Of a stretch of 34,651 bases of DNA, positions 17,148 through 25,112 are shown one piece after another; the first letter of the stretch is position 1, and every line of letters starts with the position of its first letter. The translations under genes and the position numbers were made by a program. The stretch is taken from contig NZ_JAGFBV010000034.1 in the NCBI RefSeq assembly GCF_017948595.1, positions 1-34,651 of the forward strand. The letters are read 5' to 3'. Source of the DNA: Flavobacterium geliluteum (lineage in GTDB: Bacteria; Bacteroidota; Bacteroidia; Flavobacteriales; Flavobacteriaceae). The notes beneath the pieces are model-generated. The model was not told where the DNA came from and ran no database searches. It saw nothing but the letters and a program-made list of their open reading frames with translations.

Positions 17148-18191
17148 ATGAAATTTACAGCAGAACAAATAGCAGGAATTTTAGAAGGAGAGGTTATTGG
17201 TAATCCCAATGCAGAGGTTTCTCGACTTTCTAAAATCGAAGAAGGAGAGGAAGGATCTCTTACTTTCTTGGCAAACCCCAAATATATCAATCATATTTAT
17301 ACAACGAGAGCTTCGGTAACAATTGTTAACGATTCTTTTGTGCCTGAATCTGAAATCACCACTACTTTGATAAAAGTAGATGATGCGTATGCGTCTTTTT
17401 CTAAGCTTTTAGAGTTTTACAATCAAGTAAAATTGAACAAAAACGGTATAGAATCGCAAGCTTTTATCACAGAAGGAGTTCAATATGGAGCAAATTTATA
17501 CCTTGGAAGCTTCAGCTATGTGGGTCAAAACGTGGTTTTGGGAGATAATGTAAAGATTTACCCTAACAGTTTTATTGGTGATAATGTTGTTATTGGAGAT
17601 AATGTATATATTTTTGCAGGCGCAAAAATTTATTCTGAAACGATCATTGGCAACAATTGTACGATTCATTCAGGAGCAATTATAGGAGCAGATGGTTTTG
17701 GTTTTGTGCCAAATGAAGAAGGTGTTTACAGTAAGGTTCCTCAAATCGGTAACGTTGTAATCGAAGACAATGTAGATATTGGTGCCAATACTACTATAGA
17801 TCGAGCAACTCTTGGTTCTACCATAATTAGAAAAGGAGTTAAATTAGACAATCAGATTCAGATTGCTCATAATGTAGAAATCGGAGAAAATACTGTAATA
17901 GCAGCGCAAACAGGCGTAGCTGGTTCTACAAAAATCGGCAAAAACTGTATGATTGGCGGACAAGTGGGTATCGCAGGACACTTAACAATAGGAAATAACG
18001 TTAGACTTCAAGCGCAGGCGGGAGTAGCTCGAAATATTAAGGATGATGAAATTTTGCAAGGAAGTCCGGCGTTTAATTATAATGATTTTAGTAAATCGTA
18101 TGTTCATTTTAAGAACTTTCCTAAAATTGTGTCTGAATTAGAAGAATTAAAGAAACAAATAATAAACCCAAAAAATGGAAATAATGGTTAA
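17148..18191 (+). CDS. lpxD: UDP-3-O-acylglucosamine N-acyltransferase LpxD
   Basis: This 347-residue protein has the LpxD plan. An N-terminal uridine-binding domain (1-100) includes LTFLANPKY at 38-46. A left-handed beta helix of hexapeptide repeats (about 105-310) follows, with a C-terminal helix at the end. The catalytic His is His241 in IQIAHNVEIG, equivalent to E. coli His239. FVPNEEGVYSKVPQIG matches the loop that recognises the acyl carrier protein. It adds the N-linked 3-hydroxyacyl chain in the third step of lipid A synthesis. The 3-prime end overlaps lpxC-fabZ by 17 bp, so the two are translationally coupled. Confidence 0.96.
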   Translation: MKFTAEQIAGILEGEVIGNPNAEVSRLSKIEEGEEGSLTFLANPKYINHIYTTRASVTIVNDSFVPESEITTTLIKVDDAYASFSKLLEFYNQVKLNKNGIESQAFITEGVQYGANLYLGSFSYVGQNVVLGDNVKIYPNSFIGDNVVIGDNVYIFAGAKIYSETIIGNNCTIHSGAIIGADGFGFVPNEEGVYSKVPQIGNVVIEDNVDIGANTTIDRATLGSTIIRKGVKLDNQIQIAHNVEIGENTVIAAQTGVAGSTKIGKNCMIGGQVGIAGHLTIGNNVRLQAQAGVARNIKDDEILQGSPAFNYNDFSKSYVHFKNFPKIVSELEELKKQIINPKNGNNG

Positions 18192-19572
18192 ACAGAAGAC
18201 CATCAAGAATGAAATTTCACTAACAGGAGTTGGATTACACACTGGAAAAGAAGTTACAATGACTTTTAAACCTGCTCCAGTAAATAATGGTTTCACTTTT
18301 GTAAGAGTAGATTTGCAAGGACAACCTATTATTGAGGCTGATGCCAATTATGTGGTAAACACGCAAAGAGGTACAAATTTAGAAAAATTAGGCGTAAAAA
18401 TTCAAACTCCAGAACACGTTCTTGCCGCATTAGTAGGTTGTGATTTGGATAATGTTATAATAGAATTAAATGCTTCCGAACTTCCTATTATGGATGGTTC
18501 TTCAAAGTATTTTGTTGAAGCAATAGAAAAAGCGGGTATCGAGGAGCAGGAAGCCAAACGTAATGTTTATGTGGTAAAAGAAGTGATTTCGTTTACTGAT
18601 GAAACTACCGGAAGCGAGATTTTGGTGATGCCAAGCGATGATTATCAAGTGACTGCAATGGTTGATTTTGGTACTAAAGTTTTAGGTACACAAAATGCAA
18701 CAATGAAAAGTATAGCCGATTTTAAAGATGAAATTTCGAACTCTAGAACTTTTAGTTTCCTGCACGAATTAGAATCTTTATTAGAGAATGGACTAATTAA
18801 AGGAGGAGATTTAAACAACGCAATTGTGTATGTAGACAAAGAAATATCTGAGTCTACGATGGAAAATCTGAAAAAAGCTTTTGGAAAAGAGAAAATTTCG
18901 GTAAAACCAAATGGGGTTTTAGACAATCTTACTTTGCATTACCCAAACGAAGCGGCACGTCACAAATTACTAGATGTAGTAGGTGATTTGGCTTTGATAG
19001 GAGTTAGAATTCAAGGGAAAATTATTGCCAATAAACCGGGTCACTTTGTAAATACGCAGTTTGCCAAAAAATTAGCAAAAATTATCAAAATAGAGCAAAG
19101 AAATCACGTTCCAGTTTATGATTTGAATCAGGAGCCTTTGATGGATATTCATAAAATTATGGCCGTTTTGCCTCACAGACCTCCATTTTTGTTAATTGAT
19201 AGAATTATAGAAATGTCTGAAAGTCATGTGGTTGGAATGAAAAATGTTACTATGAATGAAAATTTTTTCGTAGGGCATTTTCCAGACGCACCGGTAATGC
19301 CAGGCGTTTTAATTGTAGAGGCAATGGCACAAACAGGAGGAATTTTGGTTTTAAGTACTGTTCCGGATCCCGAAAATTATTTGACTTATTTTATGAAAAT
19401 TGATAATGTCAAATTCAAACATAAAGTTTTACCAGGTGACACCCTGATTTTCAAATGTGATTTGATTTCTCCTATCAGAAGAGGTATCTGTCACATGCAG
19501 GCAAACGCTTACGCAAACGGAAAATTAGTAGCCGAAGCTGAACTAATGGCTCAAATTGCAAAAAAACAATAA
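18175..19572 (+). CDS. lpxC/fabZ: LpxC-FabZ fusion: UDP-3-O-acyl-GlcNAc deacetylase / 3-hydroxyacyl-ACP dehydratase
   Basis: This 465-residue protein joins two enzymes. LpxC (about 4-305) has zinc ligands His81 in TPEHVLAAL, and His263 and Asp267 in RHKLLDVVGDL. FabZ (about 320-465) has catalytic His334 in VLPHRPPFLLID and Glu382 in PGVLIVEAMAQTGG. LpxC makes the committed step of lipid A synthesis; FabZ dehydrates 3-hydroxyacyl-ACP and thus competes for the same acyl-ACP pool. The fusion is a known feature of Bacteroidota and may fix the ratio of the two activities. The start could also be ATG 18184 (three residues shorter). It overlaps lpxD. Confidence 0.97.
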   Translation: MEIMVKQKTIKNEISLTGVGLHTGKEVTMTFKPAPVNNGFTFVRVDLQGQPIIEADANYVVNTQRGTNLEKLGVKIQTPEHVLAALVGCDLDNVIIELNASELPIMDGSSKYFVEAIEKAGIEEQEAKRNVYVVKEVISFTDETTGSEILVMPSDDYQVTAMVDFGTKVLGTQNATMKSIADFKDEISNSRTFSFLHELESLLENGLIKGGDLNNAIVYVDKEISESTMENLKKAFGKEKISVKPNGVLDNLTLHYPNEAARHKLLDVVGDLALIGVRIQGKIIANKPGHFVNTQFAKKLAKIIKIEQRNHVPVYDLNQEPLMDIHKIMAVLPHRPPFLLIDRIIEMSESHVVGMKNVTMNENFFVGHFPDAPVMPGVLIVEAMAQTGGILVLSTVPDPENYLTYFMKIDNVKFKHKVLPGDTLIFKCDLISPIRRGICHMQANAYANGKLVAEAELMAQIAKKQ

Positions 19573-19645
19573 TAAATAATCAATTTTATTGTTTAGGTTT
19601 GTTGCCCAAATTAGATTATTTTAATTTAAAATATAAAATATACAG

Positions 19646-20431
19646 ATGAATCAACCATTAGCATATGTTCATCCCGGCGCCAAAATCGCCAAAAATGTTG
19701 TAATTGAGCCTTTTACAACAATTCACAATAATGTCGTTATTGGGGATGGTACTTGGATTGGTTCAAATGTAACCATCATGGAAGGTGCTCGTATTGGTAA
19801 AAATTGCAATATTTTTCCAGGCGCAGTAATTTCTGCAGTACCGCAAGATTTAAAATTTGGAGGAGAGGATTCTCTTGCTATTATTGGTGATAATTGTACT
19901 ATCAGAGAATGTGTAACCATCAATAGAGGCACAGTTGCTTCTGGCCAGACAATTTTAGGAAACAATTGTTTGATCATGGCTTATGCACACATCGCTCACG
20001 ATTGCGAGATTGGTAACAATGCGATTATCGTAAACGGAGTGGCTCTTGCGGGTCACGTTGTGGTAGGAAACCATGCTGTTATTGGAGGTTTGGCGGCTAT
20101 TCACCAGTTTATTCATATTGGCGATCATGCCATGATTTCTGGTGGTTCTTTGGTTCGTAAAGATGTTCCGCCTTTTACAAAAGCAGCAAAAGAGCCTTTG
20201 TCTTATGTGGGGATCAATTCTGTTGGCCTTAGAAGAAGAGGTTTCAGTACAGAAAAAATCAGAGAAATTCAGGAAATATACAGGATTTTATACCAAAAAA
20301 ATTATAATACAACTCAAGCTTTAAGTATAATTGAAGCAGAAATGGAAGCCACTCCTGAGAGAGATGAGATTCTTGATTTTATCAGGAATTCATCAAGAGG
20401 AATTATGAAAGGTTATTCAGGTAATTATTAA
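19646..20431 (+). CDS. lpxA: UDP-N-acetylglucosamine O-acyltransferase LpxA
   Basis: This 261-residue protein is the normal LpxA length. It consists of hexapeptide repeats (about 1-185) and a C-terminal helical domain (LRRRGFSTEKIREIQEIYRIL). The catalytic His is His118 in AYAHIAHDCEIGNNA, equivalent to E. coli His125. VPQDLKFGGE (65-74) and HQFIHIGDHAMISGGS are standard. It transfers the first 3-hydroxyacyl chain to UDP-GlcNAc. It follows lpxC-fabZ by 73 bp. A TAGGTTTG (19594-19601) in the gap matches the -7 consensus, so a secondary promoter is possible. Confidence 0.96.
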   Translation: MNQPLAYVHPGAKIAKNVVIEPFTTIHNNVVIGDGTWIGSNVTIMEGARIGKNCNIFPGAVISAVPQDLKFGGEDSLAIIGDNCTIRECVTINRGTVASGQTILGNNCLIMAYAHIAHDCEIGNNAIIVNGVALAGHVVVGNHAVIGGLAAIHQFIHIGDHAMISGGSLVRKDVPPFTKAAKEPLSYVGINSVGLRRRGFSTEKIREIQEIYRILYQKNYNTTQALSIIEAEMEATPERDEILDFIRNSSRGIMKGYSGNY

Positions 20432-20445
20432 ATAAAAGTTTAATT

Positions 20446-20497
20446 GTTTATTTGTTTAATCGTTAAGGCGAAAACAAATAAACGATTCAACGATTCA
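20446..20497. repeat. Inverted and tandem short words between lpxA and efp
   Basis: GTTTATTTGTT (20446-20456) is the exact reverse complement of AACAAATAAAC (20473-20483). The word ACGATTCA is repeated twice (20482-20497), and its complement AATCGTT occurs at 20458-20464. A hairpin can form in the lpxA-efp transcript. There is no T tract, so termination is not implied. Confidence 0.6.
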
Positions 20498-20524
20498 ACA
20501 AAATATTAAATAAAATAAAAATAA

Positions 20525-21091
20525 ATGGCATCTACATCAGATATTAGAAACGGATTGTGTATCAAATTCAATCACGATATTTATAAAATAGTCGAATTTC
20601 TTCACGTAAAACCAGGTAAAGGACCTGCTTTCGTAAGAACAAAATTGAGAAGCTTAACTACAGGAAGAGTATTGGATAATACATTTTCTGCAGGGCATAA
20701 AATTGATGATGTGCGTGTAGAGACGCATAATTACCAATTTTTATATGCTGAAGGAGATGAATTTCATTTCATGAATACAGAATCTTTTGAGCAAATTTCT
20801 TTGAATAAAAATATCCTAGATGCTCCAGGATTATTGAAGGAAGGAACAAGCGTAATGGTTCAGGTAAATACTGAAACTGATTTGCCTTTGTCTGTAGACA
20901 TGCCATCTTCTGTAATTCTTGAAGTTACGTATGCAGAGCCTGGAGTAAAAGGAAACACGGCTACAAATGCTACAAAATCTGCTACGGTAGAAACAGGAGC
21001 TTCTGTAAACGTTCCTTTGTTTATTAACGAAGGTGATAAAATTAAAATCGATACGGCTTCAGGTTCTTACATGGAGCGTGTAAAAGAGTAG
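20525..21091 (+). CDS. efp: Elongation factor P
   Basis: This 188-residue protein has the three beta-barrel EF-P architecture: a KOW-like domain 1 (1-64), then two OB domains. The loop tip that reaches the ribosomal peptidyl-transferase centre is KPGKGPAF, with Lys32 as the usual modification position. The C-terminal signature is VPLFINEGDKIKIDTASGSYMERV. It relieves ribosomes stalled on polyproline. No EpmA or EarP gene is present in the window, so the modification is unknown. The gene sits between lpxA and a second lpxD-like gene with repeat-containing spacers on both sides. Confidence 0.97.
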   Translation: MASTSDIRNGLCIKFNHDIYKIVEFLHVKPGKGPAFVRTKLRSLTTGRVLDNTFSAGHKIDDVRVETHNYQFLYAEGDEFHFMNTESFEQISLNKNILDAPGLLKEGTSVMVQVNTETDLPLSVDMPSSVILEVTYAEPGVKGNTATNATKSATVETGASVNVPLFINEGDKIKIDTASGSYMERVKE

Positions 21092-21118
21092 TTTATTAAT
21101 TAGATATTTTGTCAATGA

Positions 21119-21219
21119 GTCAATTAGAAAATTAGTGAATCTTCACAATTTTGAGAATTCATTTTCTGATTGACACATTTTCTAATTGACAGATTTTCTA
21201 ATTGACAAATTTTCTAATT
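21119..21219. repeat. 16-bp tandem repeat with inverted partner between efp and the second lpxD
   Basis: Three full copies of a 16-bp unit, consensus CATTTTCTAATTGACA, run at 21160-21175, 21176-21191 and 21192-21207. A partial copy follows at 21208-21219. GTCAATTAGAAAAT at 21119-21132 is complementary to the units, so alternative hairpins with any of the copies can form. The last copy ends 7 bp before the ATG of the next gene. Confidence 0.85.
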
Positions 21220-21226
21220 TAAAAAT

Positions 21227-22156
21227 ATGAAATTTCCAAAAGTTCACTCTTTAGAAGAAATTGCAAATTTGCTTAATTGCGAATTTATTGGTGATAAAAA
21301 CTTTGAGGTTTTAGGCATGAATGAAATACATGTTGTAGAACCGGGTGACATTGTTTTTGTTGACCATCCTAAATATTACGACAAAGCCTTGCAATCTGCG
21401 GCAACTATTGTTTTGATTAACAAAAAAGTAGATTGTCCGGAAGGTAAAGCACTCTTGATTTCTGATGATCCTTTTAGAGATTTTAATACATTAACACGAC
21501 ACTTTAAACCTTTTCAAGCTACAAACGTTTCGATATCGATTTCGTCAACAGTAGGAGAGGGAACTGTTATACAGCCCAATTGTTTTATTGGGAATAATGT
21601 AACGATCGGTAAAAACTGTATCATTCACTCAAATGTTTCTATTTACGATCATACTGTAATTGGCGATAATGTTATTATTCATGCAGGAACTATCTTAGGA
21701 GCAGATGCTTTTTATTATAAAAAACGTCCAGATGGTTTTGATCAGCTGCTTTCGGGAGGAAGAGTTGTTATAGAAGATAATGTAGGTATTGGCGCGCTTT
21801 GCACCATTGATAAAGGAGTTACAGGCGATACTACTATCGGAGCAGGTACAAAGCTCGATAACCAAGTACATGTTGGTCACGATACTGTAATAGGAAAAAA
21901 ATGTCTTATCGCTTCGCAAACGGGTATTGCGGGTTGCGTTATTATCGAAGATGAAGTAACTATTTGGGGACAAGTAGGTACCACAAGCGGTATCACGATA
22001 GGAGCGAAGGCTGTTATTATGGGACAAACAGGTGTTACAAAATCGGTAGAAGGCGGAAAATCATATTTCGGAACTCCAATCGAAGAATCAAGAGAAAAGT
22101 TGAAACAATTGGCCAATATCAAGAAGATTCCTGAAATTCTAAATAAATTGAAATAA
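21227..22156 (+). CDS. Second LpxD-like hexapeptide N-acyltransferase
   Basis: This 309-residue protein has an N-terminal LpxD-type nucleotide-binding domain (1-98, with IVFVDHPKYYDKAL) and a hexapeptide beta helix (about 100-290). The catalytic-type His is kept: His218 in VHVGHDTVIG. The protein is 38 residues shorter than the LpxD at 17.1 kb and lacks its long C-terminal helix. The FVPN segment at the acyl-carrier loop is replaced by AFYYKKRPDGFDQL. It is probably a UDP-sugar N-acyltransferase with a different acyl or sugar preference, but function is not proven. It follows efp and precedes an NTF2-like gene by one base, so these two are one unit. Confidence 0.85.
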   Translation: MKFPKVHSLEEIANLLNCEFIGDKNFEVLGMNEIHVVEPGDIVFVDHPKYYDKALQSAATIVLINKKVDCPEGKALLISDDPFRDFNTLTRHFKPFQATNVSISISSTVGEGTVIQPNCFIGNNVTIGKNCIIHSNVSIYDHTVIGDNVIIHAGTILGADAFYYKKRPDGFDQLLSGGRVVIEDNVGIGALCTIDKGVTGDTTIGAGTKLDNQVHVGHDTVIGKKCLIASQTGIAGCVIIEDEVTIWGQVGTTSGITIGAKAVIMGQTGVTKSVEGGKSYFGTPIEESREKLKQLANIKKIPEILNKLK

Positions 22157-22157
22157 T

Positions 22158-22520
22158 ATGTCTATTAAAGAATTTGTTCAAAAATTTTACAAATCAGATG
22201 CCTTAATTGATAGCGAAATCATGAAGACTTATTTGCATTCAGATGTAAAGTTAGAGTGGAATAGCACCAAAGGTTTGATCGAGATGGATCATAATTCGAT
22301 GTTGGAGATGGCCAATGAATTAAGTCGTGCTTATGTGCGTTCAAAAGTACGCATTAGCCATATTTTGGCCGAAGATGATTTGGTTTCGATACGTTATTCT
22401 CATTTCGTAAAAACAATCGAAAATCCAAGAGAAGAAATGTTATTGGCTCATTTTACTACAATTTGGCAGATAAAAGACGATAAATTTTATCGAGGTTATC
22501 AAATGAGTCAATTTTCTTAA
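22158..22520 (+). CDS. NTF2-like (SnoaL-type) small protein
   Basis: This 120-residue protein has the cone-shaped NTF2 fold pattern. An N-terminal helix (IKEFVQKFYKSDALID) is followed by LHSDVKLEW and a helix with MLEMANELSRAY. Four long beta strands follow (VRISHILAEDDLVSIRYSHFV, EEMLLAHFTTIWQIKDDKFYRGYQMSQF). The fold hosts enzymes as well as non-catalytic binding proteins. No catalytic motif stands out. It starts one base after the stop of the second lpxD-like gene, which suggests coupled expression. Confidence 0.75.
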   Translation: MSIKEFVQKFYKSDALIDSEIMKTYLHSDVKLEWNSTKGLIEMDHNSMLEMANELSRAYVRSKVRISHILAEDDLVSIRYSHFVKTIENPREEMLLAHFTTIWQIKDDKFYRGYQMSQFS

Positions 22521-22552
22521 TTTTTTTTAAGGATAAAAAGTTTAAAATACGT

Positions 22553-22560
22553 TACTTTTG
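22553..22560 (+). promoter_or_regulatory. Candidate -7 element upstream of sucD
   Basis: TACTTTTG matches TAnnTTTG and lies 35 bp before the sucD ATG. This gives a leader of about 30 nt. A TTG at the normal distance is not present. Confidence 0.4.
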
Positions 22561-22595
22561 CATCACAATTTTAAAAACTACATAAAATATATATC

Positions 22596-23468
22596 ATGAG
22601 TGTTTTAGTTAATAAAGATTCCAAAATAATTGTTCAAGGATTTACAGGAAGCGAAGGAACTTTCCACGCTTCTCAAATGATTGAGTACGGTACTAATGTT
22701 GTTGGTGGTGTTACTCCGGGAAAAGGAGGCACAAGCCACTTAGATCGTCCGGTTTTTAATACAGTAAAAGATGCTGTAGATCAAGCTGGAGCAGATACCT
22801 CTATCATTTTTGTTCCGCCGGCTTTTGCTGCTGATGCAATTATGGAAGCTGCTGATGCTGGAATCAAAGTAATTATTGCTATTACAGAAGGAATTCCTGT
22901 AGCAGATATGATTAAAGCAAATAATTATGTTAAAGAAAGAAATTCTAGATTAATCGGGCCAAACTGTCCTGGTGTTATTACTCCGGGTGAAGCTAAAGTT
23001 GGTATTATGCCAGGTTTCGTTTTCAAAAAAGGAACAGTGGGTATCGTTTCTAAATCTGGAACTTTAACTTATGAAGCTGCAGATCAGGTTGTAAAACAAG
23101 GTTTAGGAATCACTACTGCTATCGGTATTGGTGGAGACCCAATTATTGGAACAACTACAAAAGAGGCTGTAGAATTATTAATGAACGATCCAGAGACTGA
23201 AATCATCATCATGATTGGTGAAATTGGAGGTCAATTAGAAGCTGATGCTGCTAAATGGGTAAAAGCTGATGGTAACCGTAAACCAGTTGTTGGTTTTATC
23301 GCTGGAGAAACTGCTCCTGCTGGTAGAACAATGGGGCACGCAGGTGCTATTGTTGGTGGTTCTGATGATACAGCTGCTGCTAAAAAACAAATCATGAGAG
23401 ACAACGGAATCCATGTTGTTGATTCACCAGCTGAAATTGGTAAAAAAGTAAAAGAAATACTTGGATAA
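22596..23468 (+). CDS. sucD: Succinyl-CoA ligase alpha subunit
   Basis: This 290-residue protein is of normal length. The CoA-binding Rossmann domain starts with IIVQGFTGSEGTFH (11-24). IGPNCPG (120-126) and VGIVSKSGTLTYE (148-160) follow. The phosphorylated active-site His is His248 in MGHAGAIVGG. It makes succinate and a nucleoside triphosphate from succinyl-CoA in the TCA cycle, as a complex with the beta subunit. No sucC is present in the window, so the subunits are encoded apart here. It closes the 15.9-23.5 kb plus-strand block and is followed by a strong terminator. Confidence 0.97.
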   Translation: MSVLVNKDSKIIVQGFTGSEGTFHASQMIEYGTNVVGGVTPGKGGTSHLDRPVFNTVKDAVDQAGADTSIIFVPPAFAADAIMEAADAGIKVIIAITEGIPVADMIKANNYVKERNSRLIGPNCPGVITPGEAKVGIMPGFVFKKGTVGIVSKSGTLTYEAADQVVKQGLGITTAIGIGGDPIIGTTTKEAVELLMNDPETEIIIMIGEIGGQLEADAAKWVKADGNRKPVVGFIAGETAPAGRTMGHAGAIVGGSDDTAAAKKQIMRDNGIHVVDSPAEIGKKVKEILG

Positions 23469-23496
23469 TCTCCAGTATTGACAAGAATAAATTCCG

Positions 23497-23531
23497 AAAA
23501 AAAGTCTCACTATTTTGTTGAGACTTTTTTT
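23497..23531 (+). terminator. Intrinsic terminator after sucD
   Basis: AAAAAGTCTCA (23499-23509) pairs with TGAGACTTTTT (23519-23529) around a 9-nt loop. T residues continue after the stem. The left A run would let it act on the minus strand too. Confidence 0.9.
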
Positions 23532-23562
23532 ACATTTTTAAAATGTTGGAAATATAAATAAA

Positions 23563-23600
23563 AACTTAGCAACTTAGATTCTCAAACTCTTAGAGGCTTA
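23563..23600. repeat. CTTAG word repeat in the leader of the next gene
   Basis: CTTAG occurs as ACTTAGCA, ACTTAGATT, CTCTTAGAG and GGCTTA within 38 bp, ending 12 bp before an ATG. It is weakly ordered and resembles the word repeats in other spacers of this window. Confidence 0.4.
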
Positions 23601-23612
23601 AAAAAAAGAAAT

Positions 23613-24038
23613 ATGTACAAAGAATTAGAAAAGTTTAAAGTAAGTAATAGTTTTACTTTTACCATTGAAGATAGTTTAGAACAAGCTTGTAATGCTCCGG
23701 AAGGCGCAGGTGTATTTGTAGTTTATGCTGTTGAAGGTGATGCAAAAGAATTAATTATGGTTGCTTCTACAGGAACTGTTCAAAATGATGGAACTTTAAA
23801 AAGTAAAAACGGTGGTTTATACGATAAAATCGTAAACGGTCATCAATTTGCAAAAACAGGAAGAAAATATTCTTGGCCTGCGCAAATGAAATTAGAGAAT
23901 ATTACGGCTCTGGAAGTAATCTGGTTCGAAACGTTTAATGCAGATGTAAAAGCGATTCCAACTTCAGTAGAAGGACAAATATTACAGAATTTCTTAGATG
24001 AAAATTCAAAATTACCAAGATGGAATGTAGCTTTCTAA
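23613..24038 (+). CDS. Uncharacterised 141-residue protein, possible degenerate GIY-YIG fold
   Basis: I do not recognise a named family. The order of elements resembles a GIY-YIG nuclease fold. A strand GAGVFVVYA (32-40) stands at the GIY position, and a strand ELIMVASTG at the YIG position. The helix LYDKIVNGHQF follows, then a strand LEVIWFETF, and a helix with an acidic residue, VEGQILQNFLDENSKLPRWN. The two catalytic tyrosines are absent (GVF and VAS instead), so nuclease activity is doubtful. The gene stands between two strong terminators, hence is a single-gene unit. The remote assignment is pattern reading only. Confidence 0.75.
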   Translation: MYKELEKFKVSNSFTFTIEDSLEQACNAPEGAGVFVVYAVEGDAKELIMVASTGTVQNDGTLKSKNGGLYDKIVNGHQFAKTGRKYSWPAQMKLENITALEVIWFETFNADVKAIPTSVEGQILQNFLDENSKLPRWNVAF

Positions 24039-24063
24039 GCGTTATTTTCTAATAAAACCTTTC

Positions 24064-24099
24064 AAAAGCCTTGCTATTCTTTAGTAAGGCTTTTTTTTT
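24064..24099 (+). terminator. Intrinsic terminator after the 141-residue protein gene
   Basis: AAAAGCCTTGCTA (24064-24076) pairs with TAGTAAGGCTTTT (24082-24094), with one G-U pair, around a 5-nt loop. It is followed by a T run to 24099. Confidence 0.9.
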
Positions 24100-24155
24100 G
24101 GATTATATCTGAGAAATATTATAATTAAAGATATTGTTTCTTTTTTGTAAATAAA

Positions 24156-24187
24156 TTGGTTTTAAATATTTGCTTTTTATATATTTA
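24156..24187 (+). promoter_or_regulatory. Weak candidate promoter for the sigma factor gene
   Basis: TTG (24156-24158) lies 21 bp before TATATTTA (24180-24187), which differs from TAnnTTTG only in the last base. The rest of the 375-bp gap 24039-24413 holds the preceding terminator and a long AT-rich leader with no gene I can support. Confidence 0.3.
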
Positions 24188-24413
24188 TCGCACAGAATAG
24201 AATTATAATGTTAAATATCTAATTCTTTACCAGTACTACTGCTCTTTTATTTGTGTTTTCTATTGTAATAAACGCATTTTATTGAGAAGTAAATATTTTA
24301 AGATAACAAATTCATTTGAAGCAATTGAGTACTTTATTGTAAGATTGGTAATTCAGCATTATAAAAACAAAGATTTTGAGGCATTTAGATTAAATTATCA
24401 TTCAAGCAAGATT

Positions 24414-25031
24414 ATGGAAAGGCAGATTTTAAAAAAAATAGCATTTGACGATAATACCCTTTGGACTAATTTGAAAGCAGGTGATGAAAAGTCCTTTTCA
24501 TTGCTTTTTCAAAGATATTATACAAATTTAATAAGTTACGGAAATTCACTTTCTCCCTTACAAGAAAAGGTTCAGGATTGTGTTCAGGATGTTTTTACCG
24601 ACATCTGGGTTTATCGTGATTCATTACAGGATTCAGTGGTAGTAAAGGCTTATTTATTGGCGAGTGTTAGAAAAAGAATCGCACGTTTATTCGAAAGAGA
24701 TCATATTTTTCGTAAAGCAACTTCTACTGATTCTATAGAATTTTTGTTTGATTTTTCTGTAGAACATACACTGATTGATGATGAGATAACCGCAGAACGT
24801 GTTTTGCAATTGAATAAATCATTAAACGACTTACCTCCCCGTCAAAAAGAAGCTTTGTATTTGCGTTATCATCAAGGCTTGTCAGTCGAACAAATTGCAG
24901 AGCTGCTAAATCTTAATTATCAGTCTGCAAATAACCTTTTGCACCGTGGTTTGTTGAGTCTTCGCAAAGAATTTAAGGGTAATTTGGCATCTATTATAGT
25001 ACTGTTTTCGGGGGTTTTGCAATTTTCTTAA
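24414..25031 (+). CDS. ECF-type RNA polymerase sigma-70 factor
   Basis: This protein has 205 residues from ATG 24414. A longer frame from TTG 24282 adds 44 residues without resemblance to sigma factors and is not preferred. Region 2 spans about 23-93 (FSLLFQRYYTNLISYGNSL, DCVQDVFTDIWVYRDSL). Region 4 spans about 133-186, with LPPRQKEALYLRYHQGLSVEQIAELL and a recognition helix around NYQSANNLLHRG. It directly precedes fecR and a SusC gene with an STN domain. This is the arrangement of trans-envelope signalling systems in which the sigma factor drives its own uptake operon. A C-terminal hydrophobic patch (191-204) extends past region 4. Confidence 0.93.
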   Translation: MERQILKKIAFDDNTLWTNLKAGDEKSFSLLFQRYYTNLISYGNSLSPLQEKVQDCVQDVFTDIWVYRDSLQDSVVVKAYLLASVRKRIARLFERDHIFRKATSTDSIEFLFDFSVEHTLIDDEITAERVLQLNKSLNDLPPRQKEALYLRYHQGLSVEQIAELLNLNYQSANNLLHRGLLSLRKEFKGNLASIIVLFSGVLQFS

Positions 25032-25112
25032 AAAAAACTTAAAAATAATCACAAATAAGTGAGTATATAATAAAGAAGCTGTCCTCTATGTTTTTGTAAC
25101 CTTTATGTAAAA

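Noticed and set aside
24282..24413. N-terminal extension of the sigma factor from TTG
   Set aside because: The 44 extra residues do not resemble sigma factors. ATG 24414 gives a normal ECF length and start.
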